In this document: positions 15,481 through 23,552 of the stretch, piece after piece | How the letters are laid out: the number at the start of each line of letters is the position of its first letter | Numbering within the stretch: the stretch's first letter is position 1 | Assembly (NCBI GenBank): GCA_019425655.1 | Contig: NQWY01001122.1 | Coordinates: 1 to 34,374 of the forward strand | Origin: Rhizophagus prolifer | Lineage: Eukaryota > Glomeromycota > Glomeromycetes > Glomerales > Glomeraceae | Length of the DNA: 34,374 nt | Reading direction: 5' to 3' | Made by a program: the position numbers and the translations under genes | Notes under the pieces: generated by a model | Seen by the model: only the letters and a program-made list of their open reading frames with translations | The model's database searches: none | Told to the model about the DNA's origin: nothing

Positions 15481-16314
15481 TTATTCGAAAATAATGGTTT
15501 TGTTACCGTCAATGAAAACTTTGTCTTCGAAAACTAATTTAAGTGCATTTGCTAAAACAATTCTTTCAACATCTTTTCCAATTTTAGCCAGATCTTTAGC
15601 AGTTTTGGAATGACTGACTTTGATAATATCCTGATAGATAATAGGTCCTTCATCCAAATCATTCGTTACAAAATGTGCTGTTGCTCCGATGATTTTCACA
15701 CCTCTTTCAAATGCCTGTTTATACGGGTTCGCGCCAATGAAAGCTGGTAAAAACGAATGGTGAATATTAATAATTTTTCCTTCAAAGTCTTTTACAAAAT
15801 CAGGAGAAAGGATTCTCATAAACTTCGCCAGAACAAGATAATCATAGTTGTAATTTTGAAGAACTGTTTTGATTTTTTCTTCGTGCTCTTCTCTCGTGAT
15901 ATTTTCTGCCTGAATATAAGTAAAAGGAATATTGAATTTCTCCGTCAATTCTCTCAGGTTTTCATAATTTCCAATAACCGCCAGAATATTGAAATTAAGG
16001 TCTTTGAATTGATTTCTTATCAATAAGTCACCTAAACAATGATGTTCTTTTGTCACCAAAACTACTACATTTTTAGATTGATTTTGGCCTAATTCGATTG
16101 AGCAATCATCTAATTGTTTTTTGAGCTGTTCAATAACTTTTTCGGGTTCGGCAATTCCGGCAACTTCGGTTCTCATAAAGAATTGGGACTTTTCATTATC
16201 AACGAATTCGTCATTCTTGATAATATTGAGTCCGTTTTCCAAAAGAATTTCAGAGATTCTGTAAACCAATCCCTTTTCGTCTTTACAGGTGATTTTTATG
16301 GTGAATTGTTTCAT
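15481..16314 (-). CDS. purU: Formyltetrahydrofolate deformylase
   Basis: The 277-residue cytoplasmic enzyme hydrolyses 10-formyltetrahydrofolate to formate and tetrahydrofolate, balancing one-carbon pools. An N-terminal ACT domain (about residues 1-80, TIKITCKDEKGLVYRIS) precedes the formyltransferase fold. The catalytic Asn and His are N183 and H185 in IINIHHSFLPAF, and the Asp lies in DLDEGPII. GATAHFV is also typical. The frame extends one codon to a TTG at 16317, but ATG 16314 (MKQFTIKI) is the natural start. It lies between two terminators, so it is probably monocistronic. Confidence 0.93.
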   Translation of the reverse strand: MKQFTIKITCKDEKGLVYRISEILLENGLNIIKNDEFVDNEKSQFFMRTEVAGIAEPEKVIEQLKKQLDDCSIELGQNQSKNVVVLVTKEHHCLGDLLIRNQFKDLNFNILAVIGNYENLRELTEKFNIPFTYIQAENITREEHEEKIKTVLQNYNYDYLVLAKFMRILSPDFVKDFEGKIINIHHSFLPAFIGANPYKQAFERGVKIIGATAHFVTNDLDEGPIIYQDIIKVSHSKTAKDLAKIGKDVERIVLANALKLVFEDKVFIDGNKTIIFE

Positions 16315-16337
16315 CAATGTTTTATTTAAACTAAAAA

Positions 16338-16360
16338 AAAGTCCTCTATTTGAGGACTTT
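16338..16360 (-). terminator. Terminator after typA
   Basis: Stem AAAGTCCTC with GAGGACTTT around a 5-nt loop, followed on the minus strand by a run of T. It starts 15 nt after the typA stop and separates it from purU. Confidence 0.85.
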
Positions 16361-16374
16361 GGTAATTTATAAGA

Positions 16375-18183
16375 TTAAGCTTTTGCTTGTCTTTCCAATC
16401 TTTTTCTTTCTTCTTCAGAAAGGATTTTCTTTCTCATTCTGATGAAGTTTGGTGTAACTTCAATCGCTTCGTCGGCCTGGATATATTCCATACATTCTTC
16501 CAGAGAGAACAGGATTTTCGGTGCAACACCAGTATCTTTATCTTTTCCGGCTGCACGCATATTGTTCAGCTGTTTAGCTTCTACAATATTTACAACCAAA
16601 TCTCCCGGTTTATTTTGTTCACCTACAATCATACCTGTGTAGATCTCTTCACCCGGATCCACAAAGAACTTACCTCTATCCTGTAGTTTGTTGATAGAAT
16701 ATTCTGTAGCCGGACCAGTTCCTTTACTTACCAACACACCATTGTTCCTTCCAGGAATCGATCCTTTGAAAGGCTTGTATTCTGTGAAACGGTGTGCCAT
16801 AATCGCTTCACCGGCAGTAGCTGTCAACATTTGAGAACGTAATCCGATTAGACCTCTGGAAGGAATTTCGAATTCCATATGTTGCATTTCACCTTTAGTT
16901 TCCATAATGTGAAGGTCACCTTTTCTCTGAGTTGCCAAGTCGATAACTCTGGAAGCAAATTCTTCCGGAACGTCAACTACCAAAGATTCGTATGGTTCTA
17001 ATTTCTGACCATTTTCATCTTCTTTCAAGATAACCTGAGGCTGACCAATTGTCATTTCATAACCTTCTCTTCTCATTGTTTCAATTAAAACCGATAAGTG
17101 AAGAATACCTCTACCAAAAACTAAGAAAGTGTTAGCATCATCAGTTTGTTGAACTCTCAATGCCAAGTTTTTCTCTAATTCTTTAGTTAATCTTTCTTTT
17201 AAGTGGTTAGAAGTTACATACTTACCATCTTTACCGAAGAAAGGCGAATTGTTGATAGAAAACGTCATATTCAACGTCGGCTCATCAATCGCTGTTCTTT
17301 CCAATGGCTCAGGATTTTCCAGGTCAACAAAGGAATCACCAATCTGGAATGCGTCAAAACCTACCACAGCACAGATATCGCCTGCGCCAACTTCGGATAC
17401 TTTTTTCTTTCCAAGACCTTCGAAAACATAAAGTTCTTTTACTTTTCCTTTCACAATTTTTCCGTCTGCTTGCGCCAAACCGATCCATTGCGATTCTTTG
17501 ATTTCGCCTCTTGTTACTTTGCCGATGGCAATTCTCCCCAAGAAAGAAGAAAAATCTAATGATGTGATTTGCATCTGAAGACTTCCTTCAGTTACTTTCG
17601 GTTCCGGAACGTATTGTAAAATCCCGTCTAATAAAGGGAAAATATTATCTGTTTGCTCTAATGAAGTGTTGAACCAACCTTGTTTAGAAGAACCATAAAA
17701 CGTTGGGAAATCCAACTGTTCTTCGGTTGCATCCAGGTTGAAGAACAAGTCAAAAACCTGATCGTGAACCTCGTCCGGACGACAGTTTGGCTTATCCACT
17801 TTGTTGATAACAACCAAAGGTCTTAAACCAAGTTCCAAAGCTTTTTGAAGTACGAATCTTGTTTGTGGCATTGGTCCTTCGAACGCATCAACCAACAAAA
17901 TTACACCGTCAGCCATTTTAAGAACTCTTTCTACCTCACCACCAAAATCGGCGTGACCAGGTGTGTCGATAACGTTAATTTTAACGTCTTTGTAATTAAC
18001 AGAGATGTTTTTTGAAAGAATCGTAATTCCTCTTTCTCTTTCCAGATCATTGTTATCCATAATCAACTCACCGCTCTCCTGATTCTCTCTGAAGATGTTT
18101 GTTGCGTGAATAATCTTGTCGACCAAAGTTGTCTTTCCGTGGTCAACGTGTGCGATAATCGCTATATTTCTAATGTTTTGCAT
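16375..18183 (-). CDS. typA: Translational GTPase TypA/BipA
   Basis: This ribosome-associated GTPase of about 600 residues belongs to the EF-G/LepA group and helps 50S assembly and stress adaptation. G motifs are intact: G1 AHVDHGKTT (residues 11-19), G2 ERGITI, G3 DTPGHADFGG, G4 NKVDKPN. They are followed by the beta-barrel domain, EF-G III/V-like domains and the BipA-specific C-terminal domain (PGRNNGVLVSKG, then PNFIRMRKKILSEEER). Length is normal and no break is seen. Two ATGs are possible (18189 and 18183); MQNIRNIAIIAHVDHGK from 18183 fits family N-termini. A TACATTTG promoter element is directly upstream. Confidence 0.96.
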   Translation of the reverse strand: MQNIRNIAIIAHVDHGKTTLVDKIIHATNIFRENQESGELIMDNNDLERERGITILSKNISVNYKDVKINVIDTPGHADFGGEVERVLKMADGVILLVDAFEGPMPQTRFVLQKALELGLRPLVVINKVDKPNCRPDEVHDQVFDLFFNLDATEEQLDFPTFYGSSKQGWFNTSLEQTDNIFPLLDGILQYVPEPKVTEGSLQMQITSLDFSSFLGRIAIGKVTRGEIKESQWIGLAQADGKIVKGKVKELYVFEGLGKKKVSEVGAGDICAVVGFDAFQIGDSFVDLENPEPLERTAIDEPTLNMTFSINNSPFFGKDGKYVTSNHLKERLTKELEKNLALRVQQTDDANTFLVFGRGILHLSVLIETMRREGYEMTIGQPQVILKEDENGQKLEPYESLVVDVPEEFASRVIDLATQRKGDLHIMETKGEMQHMEFEIPSRGLIGLRSQMLTATAGEAIMAHRFTEYKPFKGSIPGRNNGVLVSKGTGPATEYSINKLQDRGKFFVDPGEEIYTGMIVGEQNKPGDLVVNIVEAKQLNNMRAAGKDKDTGVAPKILFSLEECMEYIQADEAIEVTPNFIRMRKKILSEEERKRLERQAKA

Positions 18184-18201
18184 ATCCATTTTTTACGCGT
18201 G

Positions 18202-18209
18202 CAAATGTA
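18202..18209 (-). promoter_or_regulatory. TAnnTTTG element (TACATTTG) of typA
   Basis: TACATTTG on the minus strand ends 18 nt before ATG 18183 (12 nt before ATG 18189), predicting a very short leader. Confidence 0.5.
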
Positions 18210-18308
18210 GTGAAATTTTATGGGAAGATGAACTTAGATTCAATTATTTTTAAAAATAAGGCTAAATAATTAACATCTAATTAAAGCTTTGTTAATCAGC
18301 AGATTAAT

Positions 18309-19493
18309 TTAAAGGCTCTTCAGAATTTCTTTGACTTTAACTGATTGTGTGAAAATCAGGTAGTGATTTCCACCGTCATTCAGTTTATATTTTTTCTTGA
18401 TTTCTTCCGGTTTCAAAGGATAATTTTTGGAAACAATATTATACTTCTCTCCTTTTTTTAAATCTTTAGCATCTATTTTTTCTATTTGTAAAATACGCCC
18501 CGGAAATTTTTCGATTTTGTGTTTTGAAGTGTAAAAATGCGTATTCGGATGCAGTTTCTTCAACCCAAATTTTTCTGAAATCATATTAAAGGCTCCAGCT
18601 TTCAGAATTGAATTATTAGGAATATAAAGGAAATTCAGACTTTCTGAAAATTCTGACTTTGCTGATCTTTCGTCATTGAAATTAAAGCAAAATTCTTCTT
18701 CATTAGATTCCAAATTAACACACCGAATTGAAACATCTTGCAACTCGCAACTTGCATCTTGCTTGTCAATAATTAACAAAAGTTCTTTCACTTCATTCTT
18801 AACCGCAATAATTTGAATTTCAGTAATATTTTTTAATTCCGAAATGAGATAAGAAATATCAATTAATGGCGATAGTTTGACAATAGTTTTATCTGAAATT
18901 AATTTTAATTTTTCTTCAATTTTCAAGAGATTCGGGGATAAATCTTCAAGCAGGAATTTCTTTTTGTTTTGCTGATCTCTTCTTGCCGGATCGAGATATA
19001 CCAAATCAAAATTAGTAAAATTGTCAGTCTGAGGTTCTCGAAGACTTTCTAAGAATGTTTCCAGATTTTCATTGATGAAATTTGCTTTTCTGTGTAATAT
19101 TTTCCAGTTATGCTCAACTATGGAAATCAATTCCGGATTTTGCTCTATTAAGGTAACTTCATCAAAATTCTTCGATAAAAAATAAGCATCAATCCCCAAT
19201 CCGCAAGTTAAATCAAGAAAAGATTTTCCTTTAAGATTTTGAGCTTTGTATTCTGCGGTTGATTGAGATGAAGCTTGCTCAAGATTGAGATTTGGAGGGA
19301 AAATGATTCCTTCTTTTGCAAGGAATGGAAATTTCTTTTCTGCTATTTTTCTGCCTTTGATTTGTTGTACAATTTGCTGTATCGAAATATCTGGAAACGG
19401 CGATTTTTTCAGCAATAATTTAGTTAAATCTGAATTAAGATTTTGATTGATATAGTTTTGAATATCAGAATTAATTAGTTTTGAAAAATCCAT
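18309..19493 (-). CDS. SAM-dependent methyltransferase with THUMP-like domain (PG_1098 type)
   Basis: The 394-residue protein has a helical N-terminal segment (IQQIVQQIKGRKIAEKKFP), then a Rossmann methyltransferase with motif I FLDLTCGLGIDAYFL, motif II VTLIEQNPE and YLDPARRD. The ferredoxin-like and THUMP-like C-terminus ends in the NDGGNHYLIFTQ block. This layout matches the Porphyromonas PG_1098 family, presumed RNA methyltransferases; the target is unknown. A four-unit heptamer tandem repeat at 18734-18765 encodes a variable loop in the middle of the protein. It follows the MFS gene by 9 nt and is probably in the same transcript. Confidence 0.82.
   Translation of the reverse strand: MDFSKLINSDIQNYINQNLNSDLTKLLLKKSPFPDISIQQIVQQIKGRKIAEKKFPFLAKEGIIFPPNLNLEQASSQSTAEYKAQNLKGKSFLDLTCGLGIDAYFLSKNFDEVTLIEQNPELISIVEHNWKILHRKANFINENLETFLESLREPQTDNFTNFDLVYLDPARRDQQNKKKFLLEDLSPNLLKIEEKLKLISDKTIVKLSPLIDISYLISELKNITEIQIIAVKNEVKELLLIIDKQDASCELQDVSIRCVNLESNEEEFCFNFNDERSAKSEFSESLNFLYIPNNSILKAGAFNMISEKFGLKKLHPNTHFYTSKHKIEKFPGRILQIEKIDAKDLKKGEKYNIVSKNYPLKPEEIKKKYKLNDGGNHYLIFTQSVKVKEILKSL
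18734..18765. repeat. Heptamer tandem repeat inside a coding sequence
   Basis: Four units of seven bases, CATCTTG, CAACTCG, CAACTTG, CATCTTG, followed by a partial CTTG. The consensus is CAWCTTG. The unit length is not a multiple of three, but the array is in frame in the host gene. Confidence 0.7.
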
Positions 19494-19502
19494 TAAATAT
19501 TA

Positions 19503-20900
19503 TTAAGCTGATTTCATATTTTCTCCATCTTTGGAATGCAATCTTCTAAAAACAAATCCTGAAAGTATGGTAAGAAAACCTACAATCAGAAACGTGTATC
19601 GGAATGCATTGTGTGTTTCGTTGTGGATGAAGGAAGTATCACCCTCGAAAAGCTTCAGGACAATCAATCCGAAAGAGATTCCAAATCCAACCGCAAACTG
19701 CTGATTAACAGAAACCAAAGAATTTCCGCTACTGGTATGATAGGTTCTGAGGTCAGCAATGGAAATGGTGTTCATAGATGTAAACTGAATTGAGTTGAAA
19801 AATCCCATTATCAAAAGAATAGGTACAAACCAATAAATCGAACTATTGACATCCGGAATCGCCAGACAACAAATCAAAACCCCGATGATAAACGTGTTGG
19901 TCATCAACGTTTTACGATAACCGAATCTATCTAATATCCCAATGACAAAAGATTTTCCAAACATGGCCGTGAGAGCCATTGGTGCTACAATCCAACCCGA
20001 TGTTAGTGCCGATTGGCCGTAGGAAATCTGTATCATTAGCGGAACCAAAAGCGGAACAGAGCTGATTCCCAACCTTGTTGCCAAATTGCCTAAAATCCCA
20101 ACCCGAAATGTGCGAACCTGAAAAAGATTTAGCGGGAAAATCGGATTATTATCTCTTTTGGCGTGTTTGTAATAGTAAAATAGCATTAGAAAACCCAACA
20201 TTAAGATCAATAAAATAGGAGTAATGTTTTTAGTATTCCCCAGCAATTCCAAATAAATGGAAAGCAAAAGAGAAGCTGCTGCAAAAATCAGGAAGCCTTT
20301 CAGATCAAAATCGATAACTGGAGATTTGTAATTGGGCATACATCTGATACTTAACAAGATTCCTAAAATCCCGATGGGGATGTTGATTAGAAAAATCCAA
20401 TGCCAGGAAAGATAATCCACAATGTAACCACCAATCACAGGTCCAAGAATCGGTCCTATCAATGCAGGAACAATAGCATAATTCATCGCTTTCAGCAATT
20501 CGCTTTTATCAAAAGTTTTAATCAATGCCAATTTTCCCACAGGCGTCATCAGACTACCACCAACACCTTGAATGACCCTGGAAATAACTAATTGTGTGAG
20601 GTTTTGTGATAACGAACAAAATAATGAGCCAAGAGAAAATAATACCAAAGACAAAATGAAAACTTTCTTGGTACCAAATTTATCTGCCAAAAAACCGCTT
20701 ACCGGCATAAACAAAGCCAAAGTCAACACATAACTCACAATTGCATTCTGCATATTGAGTGGCGATTCCTGCAAATCCCGCGCAATTGAAGGTAAAGATG
20801 TATTGAGAATTGTAGAATCCAGCATCTGCATAAAAATAGCAGTTGCCAAGATAAATGGCAATATCTTTTTGACTGAATCCGTAGTATTGATCTGGCTCAT
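19503..20900 (-). CDS. MFS multidrug exporter, DHA2 (EmrB/QacA) family
   Basis: The 465-residue inner-membrane protein has about 14 predicted transmembrane segments. DHA2 features are FMQMLDSTILNTSLPSIARDL in TM1 (its acidic residue is typical of DHA2), the loop motif GFLADKFGTKKVF between TM2 and TM3, RVIQGVGGSLMTPVG in TM4, and the antiporter motif ALIGPILGPVIGGYI in TM5. It should export drugs or other amphiphiles by proton antiport. The frame is open to 20990, but ATG 20900 (MSQINTTDS) is the right start, because the extra residues run through the agmatine deiminase terminator. The PG_1098-like gene follows by 9 nt. No paired membrane-fusion protein is seen. Confidence 0.88.
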   Translation of the reverse strand: MSQINTTDSVKKILPFILATAIFMQMLDSTILNTSLPSIARDLQESPLNMQNAIVSYVLTLALFMPVSGFLADKFGTKKVFILSLVLFSLGSLFCSLSQNLTQLVISRVIQGVGGSLMTPVGKLALIKTFDKSELLKAMNYAIVPALIGPILGPVIGGYIVDYLSWHWIFLINIPIGILGILLSIRCMPNYKSPVIDFDLKGFLIFAAASLLLSIYLELLGNTKNITPILLILMLGFLMLFYYYKHAKRDNNPIFPLNLFQVRTFRVGILGNLATRLGISSVPLLVPLMIQISYGQSALTSGWIVAPMALTAMFGKSFVIGILDRFGYRKTLMTNTFIIGVLICCLAIPDVNSSIYWFVPILLIMGFFNSIQFTSMNTISIADLRTYHTSSGNSLVSVNQQFAVGFGISFGLIVLKLFEGDTSFIHNETHNAFRYTFLIVGFLTILSGFVFRRLHSKDGENMKSA

Positions 20901-20908
20901 AATTTCAA

Positions 20909-20933
20909 ATAAAAAATCCGCTTTTAGCGGACC
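20909..20933 (-). terminator. Terminator after aguA
   Basis: Stem TCCGC (20917-20921) with GCGGA (20927-20931), AT-flanked, followed on the minus strand by TTTTTTATTT. It lies between the aguA stop and the MFS start. Confidence 0.65.
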
Positions 20934-20938
20934 TAAAT

Positions 20939-21986
20939 TTATACCAAAGGCTCTTGCTGGCTCAAACAATGAAAACTTCCCAATCCCCAAATAATGTCAG
21001 TTGAATCTATTCCCACAACTTTCCTGTCAGGAAAACATTTCTGGATGATTTCCAAAGCTACTGCGTCCTTATCACATCTATAAGTCGGAACGATTACCGA
21101 CTTATTGGCGATGTAAAAATTAGCATAAGAAGCTGGCAAACGTTGTCCGTCGCAATAAGCCGGGTCTGGCATTGGCAATTGGATGATGTTCAGCTTTTCA
21201 CCATTCAACAAGGTCATTTCCTGAAGCTGACGAAGATTGGTTTGGAGAATCTCATAATTGTCATCTTCCAGATTATCTTCGATAACGGTGAGAACTGTAT
21301 TTTCATTCACAAATCTTATGGTGTCATCAACGTGACCATCTGTATCATCGCCGACAATTCCGTCATCAACCCAAAGAACCTGTTTCTGTCCGTAGTATTT
21401 TTTTAAAAATTCTTCCACTTGTTCCTGTGATAGATGCGGATTTCTGTTTTTATTGAGCAAACAGGACTTTGAAGTTAAAACCGTTCCGGCACCGTTGAAT
21501 TCGACTGAACCGCCTTCCATAATAATTCCTGGGTAAAGAACCGGCAGTCCTTTTTCTTCAGCAATTTTGGTCGGGATTACATCATCCAGTTCGAATGGCG
21601 GATATTTTCCTCCCCACGCATTGAAACCCCAATCAACAATAATTTTTTGAGGTTCTTCTCCATTTTTATTCACTAAAAATGCCGGTCCGTGATCTCTGCA
21701 CCATGCATCATTGGTTTCGTGGAAATAGAATTCGACTTTCTCCTGCTTTTGAAATATGTTCCATTGCGAAAGCCTGCATTTCCTGATCTTTTACATTGAT
21801 GCAAACAAATTCGCCCTTTGTCAATTCAGCAATGAATTGTGCGTAAGCAGGATAAATCAAATCGATTCTTTCCGGCCAGGATTCTTCTTTGTGAGGCCAG
21901 GAAAGCCAAGTTGCTTCGTGTTCTTCCCATTCTGCTGGGAAAGTATATCCATTTTCTAACGGATTAAAATTTTTATCTATAACCAT
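20939..21986 (-). pseudogene. aguA: Agmatine deiminase, split by a frameshift
   Basis: Two frames together cover an agmatine deiminase (agmatine to N-carbamoylputrescine). The first, from ATG 21986 to 21708, carries the N-terminus (FPAEWEEHEATWLSWPH). The second, to 20939, carries NDAWCRDHGPAF, DWGFNAWGGKYPPF, EGGSVEFNGAG, DDTDGHVDD and the catalytic Cys in WGLGSFHCLSQQEP. All active-site motifs remain, but the reading frame changes near 21730-21740. There, an expected residue run between KAG and KVEFYFHE is partly missing, consistent with a loss of roughly ten bases. The ATG overlaps the aguB stop as TAATG. It is either a very recent mutation, leaving the pathway's first step broken, or an assembly fault. 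Confidence 0.85.
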
Positions 21987-22861
21987 TAATCCTCGTCAAT
22001 AAAACGTTTTGTAATCGGCGAATAAGTTTCGATCCTTCTGTCTCTCAAGAATGGCCAGTGTTTTCTCATATAATCGGTTTGAGCCAGGTCAACTTCTGTC
22101 ACCACAACTTCTTCCTTATCGTGGGAACCAAGATATAAAAGCTTTCCTTGAGCATTGGTTACAAAGCTTCCACCCCAGAATTTCATAGCACCATCTTGCT
22201 CAAAGCCTACTCTATTTACAGAAACGACAGGAACTCCGTTGGCAACTGCATGAGAACGTTGGATTGTCTGCCAAGCATTATATTGGTCTTGATTGGTTTC
22301 TTCATCCTGGTCTGTTGCCCAGCCTATAGCCGTTGGATAGAACATAATATCAGCACCCATTAAAGCAGTAATTCTTGACGCTTCCGGATACCATTGATCC
22401 CAACAAATCAGCACGCCAACTTTTCCAAATTTGGTAGGAAAAACTTTGTAGCCTAAATCACCTGGAGTGAAATAGAATTTTTCATAAAAAGCCGGGTCAT
22501 CCGGAATGTGCATTTTGCGGTATTTTCCCAGATAAGTACCGTCTGCATCAATAACAGCCGTAGTATTATGATATAGACCCTGTGCTCTTTTTTCGAATAA
22601 CGAAGCAATAATCACAACGCCCAGTTCTTTTGCAACTGGCGATAATGCCTCTGTTGAAGGGCCAGGAATTGGTTCTGCCAGCTCGAAATTATCGTAATCT
22701 TCTACATCACAAAAATACAGTGATGTGAAAAGTTCCTGTAAACAAACAATCTGAGCACCTTTAGCAGCCGCTTCTTTTATTTTTTCAATGGCTTTATTCA
22801 GATTGGTTTGCTTATCGGCAACACAAGACATCTGAACTGTTCCAATTTTCACTTTTGACAT
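21986..22861 (-). CDS. aguB: N-carbamoylputrescine amidohydrolase
   Basis: The 291-residue nitrilase-superfamily enzyme converts N-carbamoylputrescine to putrescine, CO2 and ammonia, the second step of the agmatine route to polyamines. The catalytic triad is E43 (CLQELF), K116 (KYRKMHIPDD) and C153 (VLICWDQWYPE). The YFCDVEDYDNFELAE segment and the ending WPFLRDRRIETYSPIT are diagnostic for AguB. It precedes aguA with a 1-nt overlap, so the two are translationally coupled. It is intact even though aguA is not. Confidence 0.94.
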   Translation of the reverse strand: MSKVKIGTVQMSCVADKQTNLNKAIEKIKEAAAKGAQIVCLQELFTSLYFCDVEDYDNFELAEPIPGPSTEALSPVAKELGVVIIASLFEKRAQGLYHNTTAVIDADGTYLGKYRKMHIPDDPAFYEKFYFTPGDLGYKVFPTKFGKVGVLICWDQWYPEASRITALMGADIMFYPTAIGWATDQDEETNQDQYNAWQTIQRSHAVANGVPVVSVNRVGFEQDGAMKFWGGSFVTNAQGKLLYLGSHDKEEVVVTEVDLAQTDYMRKHWPFLRDRRIETYSPITKRFIDED

Positions 22862-22875
22862 TCTAAAAATTTTTA

Positions 22876-22883
22876 CAAAAATA
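22876..22883 (-). promoter_or_regulatory. TAnnTTTG element (TATTTTTG) of the aguBA operon
   Basis: Minus-strand TATTTTTG ends 14 nt before ATG 22861. A TTTTTG lies 17 nt further upstream and could act as a loose -33 element. Confidence 0.45.
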
Positions 22884-23000
22884 CTAAGAATCTAGGGAAT
22901 CAAAAATTCAACCAAAAATTTTTACATTAATATTTCAAAAAATTAATTTAATCATGAATGTTTTCTATGAATTATAACCATGAAAATCCTTAATAAATTT

Positions 23001-23008
23001 TACCTTTG
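23001..23008 (+). promoter_or_regulatory. TAnnTTTG element (TACCTTTG) of the thioesterase gene
   Basis: TACCTTTG lies 25 nt before ATG 23034. An in-frame ATG at 22980 is upstream of it, so the gene starts at 23034 or 23037. Confidence 0.55.
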
Positions 23009-23033
23009 CACCAAGTTAAAATACACCAGAATT

Positions 23034-23447
23034 ATGATGAATTATCATACCAGAAAATGGATAAAACCGGAAGACCTTAATCCAAATCATTCGCTTTTCG
23101 GAGGTAGGCTTCTCCAATGGATCGATGAAGAAGCGGCGCTTTATGCAATTATCCAGTTAGAAAATTCAAGGGCTGTAACAAAGTATATCTCTGAGATCAA
23201 TTTTGTAAGTTCTGCTAAACAAGGCGATATTATAGAAATTGGGATCGAAGCTGTGGAATTTGGTAGAACCTCTTTGACACTAAGATGCGAAGTAAGAAAT
23301 AAAATGACGCATCAAAAAATCATTACGATTGACAAATTAGTTTTTGTAGCGCTTGGCGAAGATGGATTGCCAAAGCCACACGGTAAAACAAAAATCGAAT
23401 ATGTAGCTGACAGATTATATGTTAAAAATACTGACTCGGAATTGTAA
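23034..23447 (+). CDS. Acyl-CoA thioesterase, hotdog fold (YciA/BACH-like)
   Basis: The 137-residue single hotdog domain has the active-site helix region NHSLFGGRLLQWIDEEAALYA, with the conserved N-x6-GG and the acidic residues of the acyl-CoA thioesterase family. The central strands TKYISEINFVSSAKQGDIIEI and the GRTSLTLRCEV strand follow. It hydrolyses acyl-CoAs in the cytoplasm; chain length is not evident. MMNYHTRKWIKPEDLNPNH is the natural N-terminus, and the longer frame from 22980 spans the promoter. A terminator overlaps its stop codon, so it is monocistronic. Confidence 0.87.
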   Translation: MMNYHTRKWIKPEDLNPNHSLFGGRLLQWIDEEAALYAIIQLENSRAVTKYISEINFVSSAKQGDIIEIGIEAVEFGRTSLTLRCEVRNKMTHQKIITIDKLVFVALGEDGLPKPHGKTKIEYVADRLYVKNTDSEL

Positions 23448-23478
23448 TAGAATCTAAAAACAGATTCTATTTTTTTTG
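23446..23478 (+). terminator. Terminator overlapping the thioesterase stop codon
   Basis: Perfect 10-bp stem AATAGAATCT (23446-23455) with AGATTCTATT (23462-23471), 6-nt A-rich loop, and eight or more T. The first two stem bases belong to the TAA stop. Confidence 0.9.
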
Positions 23479-23552
23479 TCCAAAAATTAAACGGAGTCAA
23501 ATCATCTCTTCCAAAAATTTTAATTAAATTCGTGAAATTTTAAAAGTTTGAA

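Noticed and set aside
18290-18308. Hairpin TTAATC/GATTAA at the 3' end of the PG_1098-like gene as terminator
   Set aside because: The stem is only six AT-rich pairs and no T run follows on the minus strand.
18734-18765. CRISPR or other repeat-spacer array
   Set aside because: The units are contiguous 7-mers without spacers inside a coding sequence.
20901-20990. Longer start of the MFS exporter
   Set aside because: The added residues run through the aguA terminator and 3' end; MSQINTTDS is the proper start.
22980-23033. Longer start of the thioesterase
   Set aside because: The ATG at 22980 lies upstream of the TACCTTTG element at 23001-23008, so it is probably not transcribed with the gene.
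23535-23552. Promoter-like AAAGTTTG just before dpp11
   Set aside because: It mismatches the TA of the consensus and ends only 2 nt before ATG, too close to act as the -7 element.
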